From Euleptes europaea (Eukaryota; Chordata; Lepidosauria; Squamata; Sphaerodactylidae): a stretch of DNA of 64,000 bases. Under the pieces are notes generated by a model. The model was not told the DNA's origin, searched no databases, and saw only the letters and a list, made by a program, of their open reading frames with translations. Below are positions 1-10,070 of the stretch, piece by piece. Within the stretch, counting starts at the first letter, position 1, and every line of letters begins with the position of its first letter. The stretch covers positions 6,961,206-7,025,205 of the forward strand of contig NC_079330.1 of the NCBI RefSeq assembly GCF_029931775.1, written 5' to 3'. A program made the translations under genes and the position numbers.

Positions 1-24
1 GTGGAACACAGGCAGGTTAATGCT

Positions 25-190
25 GCTGCATTATCAGACCGGCAGCGTCTCTCCAGTGACTCAGGCAGAGGTCTTTCACATCGCCTACTCGCCTGGTCCC
101 TTTAACTGGAGATGCCGGGGATTGAACCTGGGACTTTCTGCAGGCCAAGCAGAGGCTCTCCCACTGAGCCACAGCCCATCCCCAGAATCG
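25..190 (-). repeat. SINE B (alanine-tRNA-like), truncated
   Basis: Antisense copy of the SINE whose sense strand begins GGGGCTGTGGCTCAGTGGTA. The tRNA box A and box B segments and part of the tail are present. The family has an Ala-tRNA-like head (CTTGGCATGC anticodon arm) and a tail ending near AAGGCAGCTTCATGTGTTC. Confidence 0.85.
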
Positions 191-204
191 ACTTGTGAGG
201 ATAA

Positions 205-290
205 AATGAAGGAAGGCGGGGAAGGCTGTTGTAAGCCGCTTTGCATCCCCACAGGGGAGAAAAGGGGGATATAAATAAATAAATCGACTA
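205..290 (+). repeat. L2/CR1-like LINE 3' tail
   Basis: GTTGTAAGCCGCTTTGCATC followed by GGGATATAAATAAATAAAT, the usual short 3' end of an L2-type LINE in reptiles. Confidence 0.5.
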
Positions 291-414
291 AGGCCCCCGG
301 ATCAGACACTATTCTAGGGGTTGAGTGGAGAAGTCCTGCAGGCCCGGTCAGGTTCTCCCCGGCCTGCTGTTTTAATTTGTTTAGCCCAGTCCAGCAATGC
401 TGCTCTCTTTTCTG

Positions 415-640
415 TTCTCTCCAGCTTCAGAGGAGCATGCCTATTATTGAGGTGCTGTGGAACACAAGCAGGATAATGCTGCTGCAGTTGTCTTGTTTGT
501 GGGCTTCCCCTGGAAAAAACGGCCACTTTGGCAACTGGACTCTATGGCATTGAGTCCCTCCCCTTCCCAAATCATGCTTTCCTCAGGCTCTGCCCCAAAA
601 ACCTCCCACCGGTGGCAAAGAGGGACCTGGCAATCCTAAT
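415..640 (+). repeat. CR1 3' fragment fused to a MITE A fragment
   Basis: 415-510 matches the CR1 tail seen in full at 54.5-55.1 kb (GAGGAGCATGCCTATTATT, then GTGGGCTTCCC). 511-640 is the inner and right part of the TAGGGTTGCC MITE. Confidence 0.65.
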
Positions 641-734
641 TAGACCCTCCTCGAGCCTCACCATCTCCAGGCTCCATCCCGAAATCTCCCAAGTTGGCAA
701 CCGTATGCTGTAGTTTTCAAGTCATACTCGTGAG

Positions 735-1005
735 CTGCCAGTGGAGGTAGTGATAGCTATGAACATAGGAGGCTTTAAAGGGAAATTAGACAAAATCATG
801 GCAGAGAGGTCCATCAATAGCTATTAGCCGTGGTGACTGAGGGCGCCTCCATCTACCAAGGCAGTAAACATCTGAATACCACTGCTGGGAGGCAGCAGTA
901 AGGGAGGGTCCCCACCTTTATGCTCTGTTTCTTGGCCCTCCAGGACAACTGATTGGCTACCGTGTAAACAGGATGCTGGACTAGATGGACCGGTAGAATA
1001 ATCCA
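735..1005 (+). repeat. CR1-like LINE 3' fragment
   Basis: Starts with the degraded end of the LINE coding frame (GTGGAGGTAGTG, then GGCTTTAAAGGG, as in LWNSLP...GFK), followed by a 3' UTR ending GATGCTGGACTAGATGGACC. Confidence 0.6.
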
Positions 1006-1158
1006 GCAGAGTACATTTACAGATTTGCTTGTAGAATATTTATTCTTTTGGACTCTATAAGTATGCCAAATATTTCAGTGGTATGTGCTAAGTTATAAAT
1101 TATGCATTATGTGTTGTTAAGGCAGTGGAATAAGTTTAGGCTTGATAAGGAAGGAAGT

Positions 1159-1415
1159 ACTGTGTGTATTTCAAGAAGGGTAGCCGTGTTTGTCTGTAGC
1201 AGTAGAAAATAGTAGAAAAGAGAAGTAGAAAAGTAGCACCTGAAAGACTTAACAAAATTTCTGGCAGGGTATGAGCTTTCGTGAGTTACAGCTAACTTCT
1301 TCAGAGTATCGGAAGAAGTGAGCTGTGACTCAAGAAAGCTCATACCCTGCCAGAAATTTTGTTAGTCTTTCAGGTGCTGCTGGAGTTTTGCTCTTTTCTA
1401 CTGTGTGTATTTCAA
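1159..1415. repeat. Retroposed foldback element with 16-bp target duplication
   Basis: Body 1175-1399 consists of two inverted arms of about 100 bases (CAAAATTTCTGGCAGGGTAT and its complement). Perfect direct repeats ACTGTGTGTATTTCAA flank it at 1159-1174 and 1400-1415. The long duplication is typical of LINE-driven insertion. Confidence 0.75.
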
Positions 1416-1642
1416 TTTTTCCTAATATGTTCCCAACATAGGAGAAATCCTATTCTCCTGGCCTGTCTTCAAAAATTTCTGGAAATTTCCCCTCATTCAA
1501 AGGTTCATTGAAAACATCAGAAAAGAAATCCATCCTTTTCTCCATCTTAAAAGCTCCTTCGGAACCAGAAGGGAAACCTGCAAAAATAAAGGACGTTCTC
1601 ATAAACGGACAGACACCTATTGAGAGGAACACCTTTGGATCT

Positions 1643-1648
1643 TTTATT
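1643..1648 (-). promoter_or_regulatory. Polyadenylation signal of the ACTRT gene
   Basis: A canonical AATAAA on the minus strand about 105 bases after the ACTRT stop codon. It is the first such hexamer downstream, and its distance suits a short 3' UTR. Use in vivo is inferred. Confidence 0.5.
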
Positions 1649-1752
1649 CAAGCAATAATTTTTAAAACATTGGTTTGTGAGATTATTTCATTCAATCTGC
1701 GCCCTTTTATCAGTCCTTGCTGAAGGCTCCCATTTGGATGTGATCGCCAACC

Positions 1753-2856
1753 TCAAAAGCATTTGCGATGGACTGCAGCAGCACCAAACTCTTTGTAGTC
1801 CTCTGGGGTAATCCACATCGGTACGAAGGAGACTAAGGAAGTTATTATAGAACCTCCTAGCCAGGAAGCGCACGCTCTCTCTGGGGGCGCAATGATTCGG
1901 ACCGGGACTCTGTTTGGAACTTCAGACTCTATCTCTTTAAAAATCCTCTCGGCCATCCCCTGAAAAAGAGAAGACCCCCCTGAGAGGACCAAGTTCCCAT
2001 AGAGGTGGCCGCAAATATCCTTGTCACACGTCCGGATGCTGTTGGTGATCATGGTGTGAAGACCCGGCGCATCGACGCCAACGGTCTTTGGCGCAAATAG
2101 GATTTCGGGGGCCCTGCAGAGGGGGAGGTTGATTTTGATGGAGTTTCCGTCCGGCAGCTTCAGGACCCCCTCCGTCTTCTTCTCTGCTTTTTGCTTGGGA
2201 TCCAGAGCTACGTAGCAGAACTTCTCCTTGATATCCTTCACCGTGGTTTCCTTGGCCCTGCTCACGGACAAGTGGCTGTTGTCCAAAAGGAGATGGGTGA
2301 GGTATTTGGTAATGTCCCTTCCCGCAACGTCGAGTCTGGACACCCCATGAGGCAAGCAGTAGCCGTCGTAGATGGGGACGGCATGGGTTACCCCGTCTCC
2401 AGTGTCCATCACCAGCCCGGTGGTGCGTGCTGATGCGTAAAGAGCCAACGTGGCTTGGATGGCCAGGTACAAAGCCGGCACGTTGAAGTGTTCGAACATC
2501 AACTCTGTCATTATTTCCCGTTTCCTAAGAGGATTCAGGGGTGGTTCCGAAAGAAGCACGGGCCTCTCGCTGGCTTTTACTTTCAGCTTGTCCTTGTAGA
2601 TGTGCCTCCATAGGTTCTCCATGTCATCCCAATGAGTAATGGTGCCGCGATTGACAGGATAGTTCAGAACCAAGCTGCCTTTCTTGGAGAGGGCTTTCCA
2701 CCCTGTGTAGCACTCCTCTGTTTTCTCTTTCGGGTGGCCAACAACCGACATGACGGTCGACCGTGGCTCCAGTTCACCTGTGATCCCGGCTTTACACGAT
2801 CCGGATCCATTGTCAATGATGACGGCTGGCATAAGCAAGGCTTTCGTACCAAACAT
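1753..2856 (-). CDS. ACTRT2: Actin-related protein T (ACTRT2/ACTRT3 group), intronless
   Basis: An uninterrupted 367-codon actin-fold protein. Visible motifs are the first phosphate loop (DNGSGSCKAG, about residues 15-24), the second (MDTGDGVTHAVP, mid-protein), the adenosine-side LSGGSSLFQGM, and the actin-like C-terminus ending RKCF. The reading frame extends 24 bases upstream to a GTG, but the first ATG (2856) gives MFGTK, which lines up with the MF start of mammalian ACTRT2, so I use it. Length fits the family (about 370 aa) and, as in mammalian ACTRT genes, there is no intron. Mammalian ACTRT proteins are testis-enriched and sit in the sperm-head perinuclear theca; a similar role is inferred. 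Parts resemble ACTRT3 (FEHFNVPALYLAIQ, GYCLPHGV) and parts ACTRT2 (LYASA, GDGVT, the C-terminus). The symbol rests partly on FNDC10 lying nearby. Confidence 0.85.
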   Translation of the reverse strand: MFGTKALLMPAVIIDNGSGSCKAGITGELEPRSTVMSVVGHPKEKTEECYTGWKALSKKGSLVLNYPVNRGTITHWDDMENLWRHIYKDKLKVKASERPVLLSEPPLNPLRKREIMTELMFEHFNVPALYLAIQATLALYASARTTGLVMDTGDGVTHAVPIYDGYCLPHGVSRLDVAGRDITKYLTHLLLDNSHLSVSRAKETTVKDIKEKFCYVALDPKQKAEKKTEGVLKLPDGNSIKINLPLCRAPEILFAPKTVGVDAPGLHTMITNSIRTCDKDICGHLYGNLVLSGGSSLFQGMAERIFKEIESEVPNRVPVRIIAPPERACASWLGGSIITSLVSFVPMWITPEDYKEFGAAAVHRKCF

Positions 2857-3282
2857 CGCCCCGTCTACGGAAAAAGCCACAATGCTGGCAGTCTGGTGAT
2901 TTCCATGTGGGATCTCTGCATCAGGTTGGAATGTCGGGCAGTCAACTGTTCTAGCGTCCTGACATCACAAATAGATGAGGCCCACATGACAACGATTGTA
3001 CTCCCTTGAACTGTCACCTCTGCCTCACAGAATCCTAGGAACAAGATGGGGCATAGTAACCTATGCCATACTTTACATTCAGGTATATGTACACCATGAA
3101 CCAGAACTGATTCGGTAACACCCACTCCAACTGTTCCTGTTAGGCAGCCCTTATTTTGAAGTCCCTTTCCCTGGCAAGTCACCGAACCAATTTTTGCCTT
3201 TTTGAGGATGTTTGGTGAAAACCATTGTTATCCTTCAGGGTTCAGCCCCTTTCCCTGATTTCTAGCAATTTATTGAAGCCAG

Positions 3283-3530
3283 CGTGGTACCGTGGGTAAG
3301 AGCGGCATACTCTAATCTGGAGAACTGGGTTTGATTCCCCACTCCTCCACATGAGCGGTGGACTCTAATCTGGAGAACCAGGTTTGTTTCCCCGCTCCTC
3401 CACATGAAGCCTGCTGGGTGACCTTCGGCTAGTCACAGTTCTCTCAGAACTTTCTCAGCCCTACCTACTTCACAAGGTTCCTGTTGTGGGGAGAGGAAGG
3501 AAAGGAGATTGTAAGCTGCTTTGAGTGGAC
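3283..3530 (+). repeat. SINE A (tRNA-derived)
   Basis: Copy of the SINE whose head reads GTGGTGTAGTGGTTAAGAGC with box B GGTTTGATTCC and whose tail ends CATATAAAAACCAACTCTTC. The tail is lost here where SINE B follows. Confidence 0.8.
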
Positions 3531-3532
3531 AC

Positions 3533-3650
3533 ATGAAGCTCCCTTATACAGAATCAGACCCTCGGTCCATCAAAGTCAGTATTGTCTACTCAGACTGGCA
3601 GCGGCTCTCCAGGGTCTCAGGCAGAGGTCTTTCACATCACCTACTTGCCT
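3533..3650 (-). repeat. SINE B fragment
   Basis: Antisense tail of the Ala-tRNA-like SINE (ACATGAAGCTCCCTTATACA through ATCACCTACTTGCC). It sits between two SINE A copies. Confidence 0.8.
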
Positions 3651-3651
3651 A

Positions 3652-3960
3652 GAAGAAGAAAAGTTGGTTTTTATATGCTGACTTTCTCTACCATCTAAGG
3701 AAGAATCAAACCGGCTTAACAATCACCTTCCCCTCCCCACAACAGACACCCAGTGAGGTAGGTGGTGCTGAGAGCTCTAAGAGAGCTGTGACTAGCCCAA
3801 GGTCACCCAGCTGGCTTCACGTGTAGGAGTGGGAAACCAACCCGGTTTGCCAGATTAGCATTCTCCGCTCGTATGGAGGAGTGGGAGATGAAACCCGGTT
3901 CTCCAGATCAGAGTCCACCGCTCCAAACCACCGCTCTTGACCACTACACCATGCTGGCCC
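3652..3960 (-). repeat. SINE A, near full length
   Basis: Antisense copy from the GAAGAAGAAAAGTTGGTTTT tail to the CTTGACCACTACACCATGCT head. Confidence 0.88.
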
Positions 3961-4263
3961 CAATGCTATTGCACAGCATTGCAGAAAGCAGTCAATAAAA
4001 AATATTAATGGACACAAAGTTTTTTCATTTTTTAAAAAATGAAATCAGCCGGTTGTCTGGCCGGCTGAGCAATGGCGATAATTACACTGCAGTGGAATGC
4101 AAAGGCCGGGCCATCTGGGGAGGCAGAGCAAGGGTTGCCTAATTAAAGGCTTTCATCAAAAATCGACATGGAAGGCGGCTCTGGTGATGTTAGTGGGAGA
4201 ATTGCCTGCTCCGTTCTTCCCTCCCCAGGAGGCAGAATGATGTGTTGTCTGTTGAAAGGGAGG

Positions 4264-4575
4264 AAGAAGAAGAAGAGTTGGTTTTTATATGCCAACTTTC
4301 TCTACCACTTAAGGCAGAATCAAACCGGCTTACAATCGCCTTCCCTTCCCCTCCCCACAACAGACACCCTGTGAGGTAGGTGAGGCTGAGAGAGCATGAC
4401 TTGCCCAAGGTCACCCAGCTGGCTTTGTGTGTAGGAGTGGGGAAACCAATCCAGTTCACCAGATTAGCCTCCGCAGTTCATGTGGATGAGTGGGGAATCA
4501 AACCTGGTTCTCCAGATCAGACTCCACCGCTCCAAACCACCGCTCTTAACCACTACACCACGCTGGCTCTCCACC
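4264..4575 (-). repeat. SINE A, near full length
   Basis: Antisense copy, with both tRNA promoter boxes and the CTTCTT-type tail present. Confidence 0.88.
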
Positions 4576-4599
4576 ACGCTGGAAGCAAACAAACAAGAG

Positions 4600-5230
4600 A
4601 AACCCCAACATCCACAAACTTGTCGGGAGATTTAAAGTTCAGTTGGAGTGCATTGGTCTTGGCCAGAACCAAAGGTCAGGTTTGGACAAATGAATTGGGC
4701 CCGCAGGCCAGACTTTATACAGCAACGCGCATTGACGGAGGAGTTTTGCAAAATGCGAATGCATCCCAGACTGGGGTCAAGTGCAGTTTTTCAGTATCAG
4801 CTTTGCAGTTTGTTTACATAACCAGCTTGCGCCGGTTATACCCGATAAACCTTAAAGCGGCAGAAAGATTGCCGTTCTGGCGGCTGATTACTCCCCAACT
4901 TTATAGCTCACAGACTACCGGCTGTGTTCAGTCACTACAGCAAACCGCGACTCGGTCAAAACCGTGACTTGCCAAACGAGATCTACCAAACAGAAGGAAC
5001 AAATTCTGGTTTGTGCGCAAATCCTGGGTTGTCGGTTTCTTGCCTTCTCTCCACCCCCCTCCACCCCCAGCTGGGAGGACAGCCGACCTCAGTCGCTATC
5101 TCTGAGCCTACATGGGGGGAGAGGGCTGTTCAACAAACTGTAGTTTGTGAATTCAGATGTCATAAGAAACCGCAAATAGTGCAAACTGTGGTTGACAAAC
5201 TAGCTACAAACCTTAGTGCGGGGTAAAAAT
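4600..5230. other. Apparently unique intergenic sequence
   Basis: About 600 bases without a recognisable repeat or coding signal. The long open frame over it begins inside the neighbouring SINE and resembles no protein family I know. Confidence 0.4.
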
Positions 5231-5237
5231 GAAGTAA

Positions 5238-5350
5238 GAGAGCCATTGTGGTGTAGTGGTTAAGAGCGGGGGTTTGGAGCGGTGGATCCGGTTTGATTCT
5301 TCCTTAAGTGGTAGAGAAAGTCGGCACATAAAAACCAACTCTTCTTCTTC
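5238..5350 (+). repeat. SINE A with internal deletion
   Basis: The head (TGGTGTAGTGGTTAAGAGCG) is joined to the tail (CACATAAAAACCAACTCTTC), with the middle of the element missing. Confidence 0.75.
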
Positions 5351-5599
5351 TAAGTAAATAAATAATAATAAAAATAATAACTATATATTTTTAAAGGCCG
5401 AACAGCTCCTGAAATTTTGGTTTTTAAAAAAATAAATGGCCATTGTTAACAGAGTTACATACCGATTTAACAGCCCACCAAAGCAAGATTTGCTATATCA
5501 AGGACTAAATATGGGCATGTATCTTTTTTCATACTACTGGGTCATATAACAGTGTGTGTGTGGGGGGGTGTATTGTTGATTGGGAAAACAGTGTGGGAA

Positions 5600-5656
5600 T
5601 GAGGAGTTGACCCCCTCCCCCAATCCTCCCCCAATCCTCCCCCAATCCTCCCCCAC
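5600..5656 (+). repeat. Short C-rich minisatellite
   Basis: Four tandem copies of a CCCCCAATCCT-type unit of 13-14 bases. Confidence 0.7.
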
Positions 5657-5978
5657 CAGTTGTTGTTTTGGGGTGGCAAATTATGAGCCTTGAGTTCCAG
5701 TTACAGCCCCTGGATTGTTTGCAATTTGGCCCTTAATTTTTAACTTGGAAAGAAACACACCTAAGGAATCGGTTGTTTCCTAAGTGGCGCAATCGTAGGG
5801 TGAGCGGTTTTTTGGGCGGAGCCTGAGGAGGGCGGGGTTTGGGGAGGGGAGGGACTTCAATGCCAGAGAGTCCAATTGCCGAAGCGGCCGTTTTCCCCAG
5901 GTGAACTGATCTCTATCGGCTGGAGATCAGTTGTAATAGCAGGAGATCTCCAGCTATTACCTGGAGGTTGGCAACCCC

Positions 5979-6322
5979 AAAAATACAGTCACAACTTAAT
6001 ACAGATGCAAATTCTTTGTTACAAAAATTGTCAACACACCCATATATATACAATCCACCAACTAGTGTACACATAAAAATTGTGTATACATACATGAATT
6101 CTTGTTTCAAGAATTCATATATGATTAGTCTTTTATAGACAATATTGTTAACTAGAGTAAAAACAAAATATTTATTATACTTATCTGATATAAGAAAGAT
6201 CTTGTACCTTTTTGATACTTTGTATGTGTACACTAGTTGGTGGATTGTATAGTTTATATGGGTGTGTTGACAATTTTTGTAACAAAGAATTTGCATCTAT
6301 ATTAAGTTGTGACTGTATTTTT
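5979..6322. mobile_element. Foldback element with about 100-bp inverted arms
   Basis: Left arm 5979-6076 and right arm 6223-6322 are near-perfect inverted copies (AAAAATACAGTCACAACTTA at the outer end). The AT-rich centre has no coding frame of note. It lies at the end of a MITE A copy (about 5780-5978), and a second copy of that MITE end occurs at 6368-6392. Confidence 0.75.
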
Positions 6323-7023
6323 GAGGTTGTAACTAACATTTGTACAGCAGTGTCTATTTTTTGCTAACTACCTGGAGGTTGGCAACCCTATTCGTGCAGG
6401 CCTCTCTGCCCAAGAATCCACGGTGTTTTGGCCAGGTCCCTGCTTTCAGGGTCTCAGACCATGTGCAAAATGCCTTTCAGCACCTAGATTACATTTCTGG
6501 ATGTGGTGGATTGGGCTGGAGGACGTGGTTTCCAAACAGATGCTCACCGCTGGCTTAGAAATTAACCCCTGCCTTTCCTCAGCCATCTCCTCTTTTTGCA
6601 AAACCCGAGTTCTCTGTTGGGAGATCTTAGGCAGATGATGAGAGGGAGGGCGCCTTGGCCATCTTCTGGGCATGGAGTAGGGGTCACTGGGTGTGTTTGT
6701 GTGGGAGGTGGTGGTGGATTTCCTGCATTATGTAGGGGGTTGGACTAGATGACCCTGGTGGTCCCTTCCAACTCTGTGATTCTCTGATCTTTGGAAACCG
6801 GTGGTTATGACTGCAGGGGAACACTAGGTGGCAATCTCAGGCCACAAAGTTTAGAAGCCTCAGGCAGATATTGGGGAAACATTGGGAGGAGGGGGCGCAA
6901 TGGGATTTCCCCTGTATTATGAAATGGCTAGCGGGGGTGTGTGGACTGGGCTAGAGGTGAAGGGCCAATCGAGAACTGACCTCTACAGCATTATCTAAAA
7001 GGTCTCGACTGGTGCCGCAGTTA

Positions 7024-7216
7024 GGGTGGCCAACCTCCAGGTGGAGGCTGGAGATCTCCTACTATTACATCTCCAGGCTATGAAGATCAGTTCCCCTGGA
7101 GAAAATGGCCATTCTGGAAGGTGGATTCTATGGCATTATACCCCACTGAAGTCCCTTTTCTCCCCAAATCCCGCCCTCCTCAGGCTCCACCCCCAAAATC
7201 TCCAGGCGACCCTAGC
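7024..7216 (+). mobile_element. MITE A copy
   Basis: One of about 25 copies in the window of a roughly 200-bp non-autonomous element with termini TAGGGTTGCC...GGCAACCCTA and inner landmarks GATCTCCAGC and GGACTCTATGGCATT. The TA at each end suggests a TA target duplication (Tc1/mariner type); no transposase source is visible. Confidence 0.7.
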
Positions 7217-7315
7217 CACAGAGCAGAGAAGGGGTTTAACCCTCTCCCTACACAGAGCAGAGAAGGGGTTTAACCCTCTCCCTGATCAAAACTTTCCCCT
7301 CCCATGTTGTTTTCA

Positions 7316-8097
7316 GAAGAAGAAGAAGAGTTGTTTTTTAAATTCCGACTTTCTCTACCACTTAAGGGAGAATCAAACCGGCTTACAGTCACCTTCCCTT
7401 CCCCTCTCCACAACAGATACCCTGTGAGGTAGGTGAGGCTGAGAGAGCGGTGACTAGCCCAAGGTCACCCAGCTGGCTTCATGTGTAGGAGCGGGGAAAC
7501 CAATCCAGTTCACCAGATTAGTGTCAGACTGCAGTACTTCGTTGCGTTTCTTTCATAAGGAACTTCACTCCAGACGTAGTCGCGTGTTTAAAAGTTTTAT
7601 TAAGAAAGCCAGCGAGTTCAGTAAGTCCATAGAAACATAAGGCTAGAATACAGACGTGGGGAAACACCAGTACATTTATAGGGTACATACAATAGGATTG
7701 ATTATGTTCAGGGTATAACACAAAAGGACGAGGTGCGGCAGAGCTGTATTGATAGTTCAGATACAAGGAGACAATACAGAAGGTAACTGCCGGTAACTAC
7801 TCATTGAAAACGCATACAAGGAATTAACGCGTAAAATAGCTAGATGATCTCCAGGGCTCCCAGGCATTGTACTGCGGGACCTGGTATCATACTAGCGATT
7901 ATCCCGGGCGGGTCTCCATTGTGGTGCAGATGCCGGGCGGGGGACAGAATGTAAACGGGGAAGGACGGAGCGAACTCAAACTCCATTTTGTTCTGGTGAG
8001 GAACCATCTTGTTTATCCGGGGTCGACAGAAAGCCCTTGCTGACAATTAGCCTCCGCCGCTCATGTGGAGGAGCGGGGAATCAAACCCAGCACCTCC
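7316..8097 (-). repeat. SINE A interrupted by a solo LTR
   Basis: Antisense SINE A occupies 7316-7521 and resumes at 8046-8097. Its ATTAG is duplicated on both sides of the inserted LTR. Confidence 0.85.
7522..8045 (-). mobile_element. Solo LTR of an LTR retroelement
   Basis: 524 bases with TGTCAG...CTGACA ends in minus orientation, flanked by perfect 5-bp duplications ATTAG (7517-7521 and 8046-8050). A TATAAA-like box and an AATAAA signal are in the expected order. No internal region is present, so it is a fossil left by recombination between LTRs. The 5-bp duplication fits ERV-L/class III or Gypsy/Copia; the family is not assigned. Confidence 0.88.
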
Positions 8098-8099
8098 AT

Positions 8100-9150
8100 G
8101 CGAACCAAGCAGGGCTCCGTGGATGTCCCCAGCTGTAAGCCCCTCACGGCAGGGTTCTGCCTTTTTAAACTCACTAAGTTGCTCTTTCGACAGCCGTGTC
8201 CATCGATGGAGCTGTCTGCAAAACAACAGTAACAAGAGGTTTCAGCGACCAGCGATGGGGTACGGCACAGACGTCAAGATGACTGACGCGTAATCATAAT
8301 TGGGAGGGATCCATCAGCGATGTTGGGAGCGACAGCCAGGCAGGGTTCCTTTCTCTGCGCAACCACAAAATGTAGGCCGCAGAAGAGGCCGTCCCCTGCT
8401 CAGAGCCTCCCGGAGTGATTTTGTCGGCCAGCGAGGAGAACACCACAACGCCTGGGGAAGCCATTTGGATGCCACCATCTCTTTCCAGCCTGGGGCGCGA
8501 CCGCATTGACATCTCGCCTACCGCAGGCCCGTTATGAGTCAATCACTAACCAAGGATGCTGGGGGGAGCGGCTCTCGAGCAAAAATCAATCTTCTATTAA
8601 AACGGACACAGATTAAAGAGCTCTCGTCTGCAGGGACGGGGCCGAGCGCGGCCGATATAAGCGAGGATAATGTTCTGAAATATTGCGGGCCTGGGGGACG
8701 CCAACCTTTGCAGCATCGACCCCCACCCTGCCTTTTCGTTAAGGTCTTAATTAGGAGCTTTGGCAGATATTAAACTGAGAATTAGGGACCGGAGTCCTGC
8801 AGACCTGTTAATAAGCTCTGGACGTTGTCGCTCGCTTCTGTAACTGGCCCCCGATTTATTGTGGTGCAACGGCAGCCTTCCCCGCAGCGGCTTTGGGGCT
8901 GATTATGACTATTCATAATGATCATCATCACTTCGTTACCGAGTTCCTGCAGCGTGCCAGACGCTGCGGAGACAGGGTGGTTTCTTGGCTCTCTGCGCCC
9001 TGTTTCGAGGAGCTAACGAAGCTCAGAAGTGCTGAGGCAAGATTCAAAACCACCTTTCCCTCGATAGGAGTATCACAGGTAGGGGAGGAAGCACCCTTCT
9101 GTTAAGGCTAGATCCTCCCTTCCCTCAAGCTTCCAGCGAGGAAGCTATCA
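8100..9150. promoter_or_regulatory. Unique CpG-bearing block, candidate conserved noncoding element
   Basis: About 1 kb free of recognisable repeats, with intact CG dinucleotides and AT-rich homeodomain-like cores (TCTTAATTAGG near 8750, TATTCATAATGATCATCATC near 8910). No coding frame looks real. A regulatory role is inferred only from its contrast with the decayed surroundings. Confidence 0.35.
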
Positions 9151-9372
9151 GAGAAGAAACCAGCTAGGCGCCATGGTATATGGTAGGCTATATACAATGG
9201 TTAAAATTGTTCCCTTTTTTTTGATGCTGGAGGATGTGTTGCATTTTTTAAAGGCAGCGGATAAAAAGGAACATATCAACTCAATTGGAGGCTTAGTGCG
9301 GGCAGCATGCTAGACAGAACGGGTTTTTCACCGGACAGCAAAGGACATCCAGGCACTGGACTCCACCAGTTA

Positions 9373-9540
9373 GGGTTGCCAGCTGCAGGTTGGGAAATAC
9401 CTGGAGATTTTTGGGGCGGAGCCTGAGGAGGGCGGGGTTTGGGGAGGGGCCTCAATGCCATAGAGTCCAATTGCCAAAGTGGCCATTTTCTCCAGGGGAA
9501 CTGATCTCTATCAGCCGGAGATCAGTTGAAATAGCAGGAT
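9373..9540 (+). mobile_element. MITE A copy, right end missing
   Basis: Starts AGGGTTGCCAGCTGCAGG, contains GGGGCGGAGCCTGAGGAG and ends abruptly at AATAGCAGGAT. Confidence 0.75.
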
Positions 9541-9929
9541 TGTATGAGACCTCGCTGGATGAAGGGGTGGGCTGAGAACGGATGGGTGACCCAAATATTC
9601 ATTCTGAAGGACCGAGCTATAGCCAGAGGCTTTATGGAAACAAGGTGGAATCCTATTTTTCCGTGTATCACCTGACCCTGCTTGAGCTGGTGGCTGCAAT
9701 ACCACTCTCTGGCCATGTGTAGTGGTGGCACTGTACTACGGCAGAAAACCAGCTCTTGGTTCCTTCCTGCAGCCCACGGCTTGTTCAAGTCCCTGGCTTG
9801 AGAACCCCAGCACCTTACTGAGTGATAATCCATGCTGTGAGAACAGGGGCATTCTTACCTGTCGGCAACAGCCCTTTTTTCAGCTGTGATTAGACAGCAT
9901 GTCTCTGTCATTAAACGACAGGCAAGCCA

Positions 9930-10070
9930 GTGAGTTTAGAATACCAGACTAGGACTGGGAGATCCGGATTCAAATCCCCACTGAGCCACAAAACTCAAGC
10001 CTACCCCATTCTCCTAGCCTAACCTACCTCCCAGGGTTGTTGTGAAGGCCAAACAGAGGAGGGGAAGGAC
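9930..10070 (+). repeat. tRNA/MIR-like SINE
   Basis: Box-B-like GGATTCAAATCCCC followed by CCTAACCTACCTCCCAGGGT and GTTGTGAAGGCC, a typical reptile MIR-like SINE tail. Confidence 0.55.

Noticed and set aside
1753-2880. Longer 375-codon ACTRT frame
   Set aside because: The upstream start is GTG. The first ATG, at 2856, matches the family N-terminus.
4380-4967. 195-codon open frame
   Set aside because: Starts within SINE A and continues into noncoding sequence; no family resemblance.
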